8,314 nucleotides of DNA from an uncultured Clostridia bacterium (GTDB lineage: Bacteria > Bacillota > Clostridia > Oscillospirales > Ruminococcaceae): NCBI GenBank assembly GCA_947165805.1, contig CAMVBT010000098.1, positions 1-8,314 on the forward strand, written 5' to 3'. Within the stretch, counting starts at the first letter, position 1. Every line of letters begins with the position of its first letter. The notes under the pieces were generated by a model. It had not been told where the DNA came from, did no database searches, and worked only from the letters and a program-made list of their open reading frames with translations. This document shows, in pieces, positions 1-6,190 of this stretch. Position numbers and translations under genes: made by a program.

Positions 1-103
1 CAACGAGACAGTCAGCAGAATGGCCGACGTTGCCGACCCCGACATCACCTTCGATGTAGAGCTCGACGACGGCAGGAAGGTCACCGTCAGCGTGAAGAAA
101 TAA
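1..103 (+). CDS. C-terminal end of an unidentified protein (5' end outside window)
   Basis: An open frame enters from the left edge in frame 2 and ends at TAA (101-103), giving 33 visible residues that end in VTVSVKK. The tail is acidic and then alternates hydrophobic and polar residues (ITFDVELDDGRKVTVSV), which suggests a terminal beta hairpin. No domain can be named from so short a fragment. Codon use matches the genes downstream. That this is the true end of a gene, not chance, is supported by uninterrupted coding-like codon choice and by the stop lying just before a non-coding, repeat-rich gap. Confidence 0.6.
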   Translation, partial: NETVSRMADVADPDITFDVELDDGRKVTVSVKK

Positions 104-107
104 AGCC

Positions 108-150
108 GATACCGCACATTCATTGTGCGGTATTGACTGTATAATACCGC
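108..150 (+). promoter_or_regulatory. Two overlapping, mutually exclusive inverted repeats before valS
   Basis: Arm 109-118 (ATACCGCACA) is a perfect inverted match to 124-133, with a 5-nt loop. Arm 127-134 (GCGGTATT) is a perfect inverted match to 143-150, with an 8-nt loop. Both structures need bases 127-133, so in a read-through transcript only one could form at a time. Neither is followed by a run of T, so neither looks like an ordinary intrinsic terminator. As DNA, the same block is ATACCGC in direct, inverted and direct orientation (109-115, 127-133, 144-150), which could also be a protein binding site. The function is not known. Confidence 0.5.
140..145 (+). promoter_or_regulatory. Candidate -10 box for valS
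   Basis: TATAAT is a full match to the sigma-A -10 consensus and lies 32 bp before the valS start. The -35 region is poor: at 17-bp spacing the hexamer (117-122) is CATTCA, only two matches to TTGACA. The promoter is therefore weak, activator-dependent or not real. The box lies within the loop and right arm of the second inverted repeat. Confidence 0.4.
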
Positions 151-177
151 GTATTTATCAGAGGAAGGAATGATAAG

Positions 178-2886
178 ATGAAGAAGGAATTGCCCAAGAC
201 ATACGACCCGCGCGACATAGAGGGCAGGATATATAAGAAGTGGGAGAGCGAAGGCTGCTTCCGCGGCATCATCGATAAGGACAAAAAGCCCTATACCATA
301 GTTATGCCGCCGCCGAACGTTACCGGACAGCTCCACATGGGGCACGCCGTTGACAACACCCTGCAGGATATACTTATCCGCTTCAAGAGGATGCAGGGCT
401 ACGCGGCACTGTGGGTACCCGGCACCGATCACGCCGCGATAGCCACCGAGGCCAAGATCGTTGAGCAGATGCGCAAGGAAGGCCTCACCAAGGCCGAGCT
501 CGGTCGTGAGAAGTTCCTCGAGCGCGCATGGGCGTGGAAGGAAAAGTACGGCAACAGGATAGTGGAACAGCTCCGTACACTGGGTTCGTCCTGCGACTGG
601 GAAAGAGAACACTTTACAATGGACGGGCAGTGCTCCAAGGCCGTTCTCGACGTTTTTGTGAACCTGTATGACAAGAAGCTCATATACCGCGGCAACAGAA
701 TGATAAACTGGTGCCCGAAATGCCGCACCTCGATCTCCGACGCGGAAGTCGAGTACGAGGAAAAGGCCGGACACTTCTGGCACATACTCTACCCCGTAAA
801 GGAGACCGGCGAGTACCTCGAGATAGCCACGACACGTCCCGAGACCATGCTCGGCGATACCGCGGTCGCGATAAACAGCGAGGACCCGAGATACAAGCAC
901 CTGCACGGCTGCCACGTCATACTGCCGCTCATAAACAAGGAGATACCGATAGTATGCGACGAGCACGCCGATATGGAAAAGGGAACGGGCGTCGTAAAGA
1001 TCACGCCCGCGCACGACCCCAACGACTTCGAGGTCGGACTGCGCCATAACCTCCCGTCGGTGCGCTGCTTCACCTATGACGGCCGCATGACCGGCGCCGA
1101 GGATCTGAAAGAATACCGTGAGCTCATCGAGAGCGGCAAGGCCGCGGACGACGAGCCCGAAGTCCTCGACTGCGGCAAGTACGCCGGAATGACGACCGCG
1201 GAGGCGCGCGAGGCTGTCCTCGCCGATCTGGCGGAGCTGAAGCTGCTCAAGGACACCGAGGATATAAAGCATGAAGTAGGCACCTGCTACCGCTGCCATG
1301 AGACTATCGAACCGATGATATCGAAGCAGTGGTTCGTCAGGATGAAGCCGCTTGCCGAGCCCGCGGTCAAGGCTGTCGAGGACGGCGAGATACAGTTCAT
1401 TCCCGAGCGCTTCACCAAGACCTATCTCAACTGGATGAACAACACCCGCGACTGGTGTATTTCGCGCCAGCTCTGGTGGGGACACAGGATACCCGCGTGG
1501 TACTGCGCGGACTGCGGCGAGACGATAGTGGCCAAGACCGCTCCGACAACCTGCCCGAAGTGCGGCTGCACCGATCTTTCGCAGGACCCCGATTCCCTCG
1601 ATACATGGTTCTCTTCGGCGCTGTGGCCGTTCTCTGTGCTGGGCTGGCCGGACGAGACCGAGGACTACAAGTTCTTCTATCCGACAAGCACACTGGTTAC
1701 GGGATATGACATCATAGGCTTCTGGGTAAGTCGTATGATATTCTCCGGTCTCGCGTACACCGGAAAGGCTCCGTTCTCGAAGGTCGTTATCCACGGCATC
1801 GTCCGCGACAGTCAGGGACGCAAGATGTCCAAGTCGCTCGGCAACGGCGTCGATCCGCTGGAGGTCATCGAGAAGTACGGCGCGGACGCTCTGCGCTTTA
1901 TGCTGGTACAGGGCAGCTCGCCCGGAAACGACCTGCGCTACAGCGACGACAAGATCATCGCCATGCGCAACTTCACGAACAAGATATGGAACGCGTCGCG
2001 CTTCCTGCTCATGAATATGACGATCGAACGCATCGAGCTCCCGACCGAGCTTGCCCTTGAGGACAAGTGGATACTGTCGAAGCTCAACACGCTGATAAGC
2101 GACGTTACTCACAACCTCGAGAACTTCGATATGGGCGTTGCGGCGCAGAAGGTCTATGACTTCATCTGGAACTCGTTCTGCGACTGGTATATCGAGCTCT
2201 CGAAGAACCGTTTCGGCAGCACGGACGAGACAAAGAAGAAGAACGCCGAAAATGTTCTGGCTTATGTCCTGACCGATATCTTAAAGCTCCTGCACCCGTT
2301 CATGCCGTTCATCACCGAGGAGATATATCAGGCTCTCCCGCATGATGAGGGCTATCTCATGCTCCAGAGCTGGCCGGAGTATTCCGAGTCTCTTTGCTTC
2401 CCCGATGACGAGGCGCGCATGGAGAAGATAATGGCCGCCGTAAGAGCGGTGCGCGAGTGCCGTTCCGAGCATAAGGTGCCGAATTCGAGAAAGACACAGA
2501 TCGTTATCCTCACGGATTGCGCGGAGCAGTACGCCGAGGCGGGCGAATTCCTTACACGTCTCGCGGGCGCATCGCAGGTGTCGGTGGAGTCCACAGCATC
2601 GGGCGCGGACAAGACCCGCGGCATGATAACCGTCGCAACAGCGGACGCGAAGCTCTGTATGCCGCTGCGTGAGCTGGTAGACACCGAAGCCGAGCTGGCA
2701 AGGATAAAGAAGGAGCTCGAAAAGGCGCACAAGGAGCTGGACTTCGCTGCCGGCAAGCTGAACAACGAGTCCTTCGTGGCGAAGGCTCCCGAAAAGGTCA
2801 TCGCCGACATACGCGACAAGGAAGCTAAAGCGAAGGCTCTGATACAGAACCTTGAAGAAATGCTCTCCGCACTGACAGCCGAATAA
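178..2886 (+). CDS. valS: Valyl-tRNA synthetase
   Basis: This cytoplasmic class I synthetase joins valine to tRNA-Val and removes mischarged threonine. The 902 residues match the usual bacterial length. The HIGH-type motif is HMGH (53-56) within PPPNVTGQLHMGH, and KMSKS is at 549-553. The CP1 editing domain is marked by ATTRPETMLGD (217-227) and GTGVVKITPAHDPNDF (269-284). Cysteine pairs occur at 179/182, 370/373, 443/446 and 459/462; the last four look like a zinc knuckle. RDWCISRQLWWGHRIP (424-439) is typical of ValRS. The end (about 835-900) is a Lys/Glu-rich coiled coil, the tRNA-binding arm specific to ValRS. The ATG at 178 is preceded by AGGAAGG (162-168), and the protein begins at the usual family N terminus. 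The 74-nt upstream gap is too short for a T-box leader, a common control of such genes in Firmicutes. Confidence 0.98.
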   Translation: MKKELPKTYDPRDIEGRIYKKWESEGCFRGIIDKDKKPYTIVMPPPNVTGQLHMGHAVDNTLQDILIRFKRMQGYAALWVPGTDHAAIATEAKIVEQMRKEGLTKAELGREKFLERAWAWKEKYGNRIVEQLRTLGSSCDWEREHFTMDGQCSKAVLDVFVNLYDKKLIYRGNRMINWCPKCRTSISDAEVEYEEKAGHFWHILYPVKETGEYLEIATTRPETMLGDTAVAINSEDPRYKHLHGCHVILPLINKEIPIVCDEHADMEKGTGVVKITPAHDPNDFEVGLRHNLPSVRCFTYDGRMTGAEDLKEYRELIESGKAADDEPEVLDCGKYAGMTTAEAREAVLADLAELKLLKDTEDIKHEVGTCYRCHETIEPMISKQWFVRMKPLAEPAVKAVEDGEIQFIPERFTKTYLNWMNNTRDWCISRQLWWGHRIPAWYCADCGETIVAKTAPTTCPKCGCTDLSQDPDSLDTWFSSALWPFSVLGWPDETEDYKFFYPTSTLVTGYDIIGFWVSRMIFSGLAYTGKAPFSKVVIHGIVRDSQGRKMSKSLGNGVDPLEVIEKYGADALRFMLVQGSSPGNDLRYSDDKIIAMRNFTNKIWNASRFLLMNMTIERIELPTELALEDKWILSKLNTLISDVTHNLENFDMGVAAQKVYDFIWNSFCDWYIELSKNRFGSTDETKKKNAENVLAYVLTDILKLLHPFMPFITEEIYQALPHDEGYLMLQSWPEYSESLCFPDDEARMEKIMAAVRAVRECRSEHKVPNSRKTQIVILTDCAEQYAEAGEFLTRLAGASQVSVESTASGADKTRGMITVATADAKLCMPLRELVDTEAELARIKKELEKAHKELDFAAGKLNNESFVAKAPEKVIADIRDKEAKAKALIQNLEEMLSALTAE

Positions 2887-2896
2887 AAAATAACCG

Positions 2897-2926
2897 CGCC
2901 GGGACAGTTCTGTCCCGGCGTTTTTT
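2897..2926 (+). terminator. Intrinsic terminator of valS
   Basis: A perfect 10-bp GC-rich stem (CGCCGGGACA, 2897-2906, with 2911-2920) carries a 4-nt GTTC loop and is followed at once by six T residues (2921-2926). It begins 10 bp after the valS stop and separates valS from the LytTR operon. Confidence 0.95.
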
Positions 2927-2946
2927 CGTTCACCGGCAAAAAACGG

Positions 2947-2983
2947 CATCTTGCGCACAGTTCGCGGCAGGTCGCGCACGGGG
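2947..2983 (+). promoter_or_regulatory. Candidate LytTR binding site (direct repeat, 21-bp period)
   Basis: The segment beginning at 2947 and the one beginning at 2968 share the pattern CAnnTnGCGCACnG, a period of 21 bp or two helical turns. Within it, ACAGTTCGC (2957-2965) matches the general LytTR target as I recall it ([TA][AC][CA]GTTN[AG][TG]) at eight of nine positions and shares ACAGTT with AgrA sites. The equivalent place 21 bp on (ACGGGG, 2978) is weak. There is also a 10-bp repeat, CAGTTCGCG (2958) and CAGGTCGCG (2968). The block ends just before the -35 box, the usual place for a LytTR activator. Binding is inferred. Confidence 0.4.
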
Positions 2984-2986
2984 TAC

Positions 2987-3015
2987 TTGAAATTGCCGGG
3001 CGAATGTGATAGTAT
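2987..3015 (+). promoter_or_regulatory. Promoter of the LytTR-DUF3021-ABC operon
   Basis: The -35 is TTGAAA (2987-2992), five of six to consensus. The spacer is exactly 17 bp. The -10 is TAGTAT (3010-3015), preceded by TGA (3007-3009), which makes an extended -10. Transcription would start near 3022, leaving a leader of about 15 nt before the GTG start, just enough for the ribosome binding site. Confidence 0.7.
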
Positions 3016-3036
3016 AGCATACAGAGGGGTGATACA

Positions 3037-3477
3037 GTGAAGATCTCGATCAACATAGACCCGACGCTCGGCGGCACGGAGATACAGATAAGCTGTCCGC
3101 AGCTGACGCCGGAGACAGAGCGCCTGATAGCCGCGCTGCGCATGATGGACAGCCAGATGACTGTGCTGAAAGGCGACGAAACTTATATGATAGATATTTC
3201 AAGGATCGCGTATATCGAGTCCGTGGACAGAAAGACCTTCGTCTACACACTTGACGAGTGCTTCGAGACGAAGCTTAAGCTGTACGAGACCGAGGAGCGG
3301 CTCTGCGGCAGCGGCTTTCTGCGGGTGAGCAAGTCGTGCCTTGTAAATCTCAGGCATATACGCTCTCTGCGCGCGGAGCTCGACAGGCGGCTCAGGCTGA
3401 CGCTCGAGAACGGCGAGCAGATGATAGTATCGAGACAATACGCGGACGAACTGAAAAAACGGCTGGGGGTAAAGTAA
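3037..3477 (+). CDS. Stand-alone LytTR-family DNA-binding transcriptional regulator
   Basis: This is a 146-residue cytoplasmic regulator with no receiver domain. Residues 1-45 form a short N-terminal region containing CPQLTPETERLIAALR. The LytTR DNA-binding domain spans about 46-145, with its hallmark segments ISRIAYIESVDRKTFVYT (54-71), FLRVSKSCLVNLRHIRSL (94-111) and the final ENGEQMIVSRQYADELKKRL (124-143). The start is GTG (3037), with AGAGGGG (3023-3029) 7 nt upstream; no ATG gives a better full-length reading. It is the first gene of four, with one base between its stop and the next start. Small LytTR proteins next to a membrane partner are known in streptococci (HdrRM, BrsRM), where the membrane protein inhibits the regulator. 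By analogy this one probably controls its own operon. Target and signal are unknown. Confidence 0.92.
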   Translation: MKISINIDPTLGGTEIQISCPQLTPETERLIAALRMMDSQMTVLKGDETYMIDISRIAYIESVDRKTFVYTLDECFETKLKLYETEERLCGSGFLRVSKSCLVNLRHIRSLRAELDRRLRLTLENGEQMIVSRQYADELKKRLGVK

Positions 3478-3478
3478 A

Positions 3479-3949
3479 ATGGATAAGAGATTCACATTAT
3501 TCGGGTTTCTGGCGCAGGTATTCATGATATACGGGATAACCACAGGCCTGCTGAACATATTCTGTGTGCTGTTCGGCAGCGCGGCGGCGGATTATTCGAC
3601 GATATTCTCCCTTGCGGGGGCGGGCGTGAGCGTTGCAACGAGTTTACAGTTCCTGCTCGCGGTCACGATAGTCATTATCCTGCGCGTTATTTTCATGACT
3701 GACGCGGTGATAAAGGATATGCCGCTCCCGGCGAGGATAACGGCGATGTTTATAAGCGTTTTCGCGGTCATAGTGGCGTTTGTGTTCGTGTTCGGCTGGT
3801 TCCCGGCAGACGAACCGCTCGCGTGGATAATGTTTGTCGTATGCTTCGCGGTGAGCTGCACGATAAGCGTTGTCATCTCCACCGCAGCGGAGCGGCAGGA
3901 GAACCGGAAATTACAGGAAGCGCTCGAAAGGGTAAAGGGGGAGCAGTGA
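3479..3949 (+). CDS. DUF3021-type four-helix membrane protein, likely partner of the LytTR regulator
   Basis: This 156-residue integral membrane protein has four hydrophobic segments at about 8-33, 52-73, 86-108 and 114-135. A short charged cytoplasmic tail (137-156, ERQENRKLQEALERVKGEQ) is probably helical. Small size, four helices, a basic/acidic helical tail and a position directly after a LytTR gene fit the DUF3021 family. It has no enzyme motif. The ATG at 3479 lies one base after the regulator stop, with GGGGG (3465-3469) inside the end of that gene as ribosome binding site, so the two are translationally coupled. By analogy with streptococcal LytTR systems it may hold the regulator inactive at the membrane until a signal arrives. 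That role is inferred, and the tail is the obvious contact surface. Confidence 0.8.
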   Translation: MDKRFTLFGFLAQVFMIYGITTGLLNIFCVLFGSAAADYSTIFSLAGAGVSVATSLQFLLAVTIVIILRVIFMTDAVIKDMPLPARITAMFISVFAVIVAFVFVFGWFPADEPLAWIMFVVCFAVSCTISVVISTAAERQENRKLQEALERVKGEQ

Positions 3950-3950
3950 C

Positions 3951-4802
3951 ATGGGATATTCGATAATGACAGACGGTATCACAAAGAGCTTCGGTGAGAA
4001 CAAGGTCCTTGACGGAATAGAGCTGAAAATATCCGGGGGTGAGATATTCGGGCTCCTCGGGCCGTCCGGAGCGGGTAAGACCACGCTGATAAAGATACTG
4101 ACCGGCCAGCTCCGGCAGGACAGCGGCGCCGCGTTCATCGGCGGCATCGACAGCCGCAGGCTCTCCGGGGAGGACCGCAGGCGCTTCGGGATAACAATGG
4201 ACAATTTCGGCGTTTACGAAAGACTGAGCTGTTACGAAAATCTGAAAGTGACAGCGGGCATATACGGCGTCGGGAAAGCGGAGATCGGGAAAGTCCTCGG
4301 CAAGGTCGGACTGTCCGACGCGGCGAAAACTCCCGCCGGCAAGCTCTCGAAGGGAATGACTGTGCGCCTGAAGCTCGCGAGGGCGTTTATGTCCGACCCT
4401 GACATCCTGTTCCTCGACGAGCCGACGAGCGGCCTCGACCCTGTTTCGGCGGACGGGATACACAGGCTTATACTCTCGGAAAAGGAGCGCGGCAAGACGA
4501 TATTCCTTACGACGCACACCATGGCCGAAGCGGAAAAGCTCTGCGACAACACAGCTCTGCTCAATGAGGGAAGGATAGTCGAGTACGGCGCTCCGGAGGC
4601 AATATGCCGCAGGTACGATCATCAGCGTATGCTGAAAATACACCTGACCGACGGCACGGATATCGAGCTGCCGCACAGCAGGAACTCCGCCGGCACGATA
4701 GCGGAGCTTATCGGCAGCGGCAGAGCGGAAACGATACACACCACAGAGCCCGATCTTGAAACGGTGTTCATGGAGCTTACGGGAAAGGAGCTTTCGGCAT
4801 GA
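3951..4802 (+). CDS. ABC transporter ATP-binding protein (ABC-2 exporter class)
   Basis: This 283-residue ATPase energises the permease encoded next. Walker A is GPSGAGKT (37-44), the signature is LSKGM (132-136) with R139 after it, Walker B is DILFLDEP (151-158) with catalytic E157, the D-loop is SGLD (160-163) and the switch histidine is H189 in TTHTM. The Q-loop place (FGITMDNFGVYERLS, 79-93) has Asp84 where most ABC ATPases have Gln. The region after about 225 is an extra C-terminal domain ending PDLETVFMELTGKEL, common in drug/bacteriocin-type exporters. The start is ATG 3951, one base after the previous stop, with GGGGGAG (3937-3943). Its stop overlaps the permease start by 4 bases (ATGA). 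The gene neighbourhood and fold point to export rather than import; the substrate is unknown. Confidence 0.95.
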   Translation: MGYSIMTDGITKSFGENKVLDGIELKISGGEIFGLLGPSGAGKTTLIKILTGQLRQDSGAAFIGGIDSRRLSGEDRRRFGITMDNFGVYERLSCYENLKVTAGIYGVGKAEIGKVLGKVGLSDAAKTPAGKLSKGMTVRLKLARAFMSDPDILFLDEPTSGLDPVSADGIHRLILSEKERGKTIFLTTHTMAEAEKLCDNTALLNEGRIVEYGAPEAICRRYDHQRMLKIHLTDGTDIELPHSRNSAGTIAELIGSGRAETIHTTEPDLETVFMELTGKELSA

Positions 4803-5491
4803 AGAATACAGCGGTCATTTTCAGAAAGCAGATCAGTGACACGCTTAAAAACAAGACTGTTCTCATACAGTTCCTGATGTTTCCGGTGCTGGTCGTGATC
4901 TTTGAAAACGCGGTGAAGATAGAGGATATGCCCGAGCACTTCTTTGTGAAGCTGTTCGCGGCGGTGTTCGTGGGAATGGCTCCGCTGACCTGTATGTCCG
5001 CGATAATCTCCGAGGAAAAGGAGAAGAACACTCTTCGCGTACTGATGATGAGCAATGTGAAGCCCGCAGAGTATCTTGCGGGAACGGGGGTCTATGTGTT
5101 CCTGATGTGTATGGCGGGAACGGCTGTGTTCGCGGCGGTCGGAGGCTATTCGGGAGCCGGTCTCGCGCGCTTCATCGCGGTAATGTCGGCGGGCATAATA
5201 CTCTCGGAGCTTACGGGAGCGGTCATCGGCATAATGTGCAGGAACCAGATGACCGCGACATCTGTGACTGTACCGGTGATGATGATATTATCGTTCCTTC
5301 CGATGCTGTCCATGTTCAACGACACGATAAGGTCGGCGGCTCAGGTGACTTACTCGCAGCAGATAAGCGAGCTTATCAACGGCATAGGCGTGTCTGACGT
5401 ATCAGCGGGGAGTCTGGCTGTGATCGCCGGGAACCTTGCGCTCGCTGTGATACTTTTTATCGCGGCGTACAGGAAAAAGGGACTTGAATAA
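4799..5491 (+). CDS. ABC-2 type transporter permease
   Basis: This 230-residue membrane protein has about six hydrophobic segments (near 20-37, 50-70, 95-116, 122-146, 152-172 and 203-223), the layout of ABC-2 permeases. The cytoplasmic loop SEEKEKNTLRVLMMSNVKPAEYL (71-93) is the conserved coupling segment (EEKExGTlexLl-type) that contacts the ATPase. A longer outward loop (about 173-200) lies before the last helix. The start overlaps the ATPase stop (ATGA, 4799-4802), so the two are probably made in equal amounts. One permease gene is present, so the exporter would be a homodimer with two ATPase copies. It is the last gene of the operon and is closed by a terminator 7 bp after its stop. The substrate cannot be read from the sequence. 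Confidence 0.92.
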   Translation: MKNTAVIFRKQISDTLKNKTVLIQFLMFPVLVVIFENAVKIEDMPEHFFVKLFAAVFVGMAPLTCMSAIISEEKEKNTLRVLMMSNVKPAEYLAGTGVYVFLMCMAGTAVFAAVGGYSGAGLARFIAVMSAGIILSELTGAVIGIMCRNQMTATSVTVPVMMILSFLPMLSMFNDTIRSAAQVTYSQQISELINGIGVSDVSAGSLAVIAGNLALAVILFIAAYRKKGLE

Positions 5492-5492
5492 G

Positions 5493-5528
5493 AAAAACGG
5501 GCAGCCCTCGGACTGCCCGCTGTTTTTT
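5493..5528. terminator. Bidirectional intrinsic terminator between convergent operons
   Basis: A 7-bp perfect stem, CGGGCAG (5498-5504) with CTGCCCG (5513-5519), has an 8-nt loop. On the + strand it is followed by CTG and six T residues (5523-5528). On the - strand it is followed by five T residues (A run at 5493-5497). It serves the permease gene (stop at 5491) and the deaminase gene on the - strand (stop at 5531), so the two transcripts end in the same hairpin. Confidence 0.9.
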
Positions 5529-5530
5529 AT

Positions 5531-6160
5531 TTATTCCGACTGTGCTTCAAGCAGCTCCCCGACAATGGCGAACGCTTCCGGGGCGCTCATGCCGGTGAAC
5601 GGCTCCAGCAGCTTTTCGCTGTATATTTTGTAAGCTGCTGCGGCTCCGAGCGGATAGACTTCCATGAAGCTCTTGTAGACCTCGCTCTCCGTGCCGTTTA
5701 TGCGCAGCTCGACACTGCCTTGCAGGGCGATCTGCACATTGGCGAGAAGATCGTCTGCGAACTCGACCTCAACGCACTTTTTCTGCGCGTAGTTGTTTTT
5801 CAGGCAGATATCGCTTGCTCCCGCCCATGAGTCATGAGCGGCGACCTTCACCTTTTTGAGATTGCTCATAATTATGGTGCCGATGCACATAGGGCAGGGC
5901 TCCATGGACGTGTACAGCGTATAGCTTTTCAGATCGGGGTATTTCCCGATGTCGAGCTCCTGGATACATTCGGTCTCGGCGTGATCGACCTTGCAGTTCG
6001 GGAACCTCTTGCTTACGATATACCGGTTGCGGCCGCTGGAAAGGACATTGCCCTCCGGGTCGGTGATTATCGCGCCTATGGGCAGATTGCCTTCGCGGTA
6101 CGATTCCCAGCCGAGCTCGAACACCTTCTGCCAGCACTTGTCAAGCTCTTCAAACTTCAT
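5531..6160 (-). CDS. Zinc-dependent nucleoside/base deaminase (CMP/dCMP-TadA-GuaD superfamily)
   Basis: This 209-residue protein has the cytidine-deaminase fold motifs: HAE (60-62), giving one zinc ligand and the catalytic glutamate, and PCPMC (88-92), giving two cysteine ligands. The catalytic domain fills about 8-125. The motif pair HAE plus EPCPMCIG resembles TadA and guanine deaminase more than cytidine deaminase. It is longer than TadA (usually about 150-170) through a C-terminal extension of some 70 residues that I do not recognise. The ATG at 6160 has GGAAGGAAG upstream. It follows xylB by 30 bp on the same strand and is very likely co-transcribed. The substrate could be a purine or pyrimidine base or nucleoside; tRNA editing is less likely because of the length. 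Why a deaminase travels with a pentulose kinase is not evident. Confidence 0.85.
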   Translation of the reverse strand: MKFEELDKCWQKVFELGWESYREGNLPIGAIITDPEGNVLSSGRNRYIVSKRFPNCKVDHAETECIQELDIGKYPDLKSYTLYTSMEPCPMCIGTIIMSNLKKVKVAAHDSWAGASDICLKNNYAQKKCVEVEFADDLLANVQIALQGSVELRINGTESEVYKSFMEVYPLGAAAAYKIYSEKLLEPFTGMSAPEAFAIVGELLEAQSE

Positions 6161-6190
6161 AGTGTCACTTCCTTCCGGTACGCCGGCTCA

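Noticed and set aside
109..133. Hairpin after the first gene as an intrinsic terminator
   Set aside because: The stem is good, but no T run follows (TGACTGTA instead), so termination here cannot be claimed.
104..177. T-box riboswitch for valS
   Set aside because: Only 74 nt are available, and no T-box-like conserved element (AGGGTGG type) or specifier stem is present.
2281..3143. Open frames of 232 and 263 codons on the - strand over the valS end and the LytTR promoter
   Set aside because: They run through the valS terminator hairpin, the operon promoter and the conserved ValRS coiled coil, and their products have no domain. They are antisense shadows.
5531..6160. Calling the deaminase TadA (tRNA adenosine deaminase)
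   Set aside because: The active-site motifs are similar, but the protein is some 40 residues or more too long, and its pairing with xylB does not suggest tRNA modification. A general deaminase call is safer.
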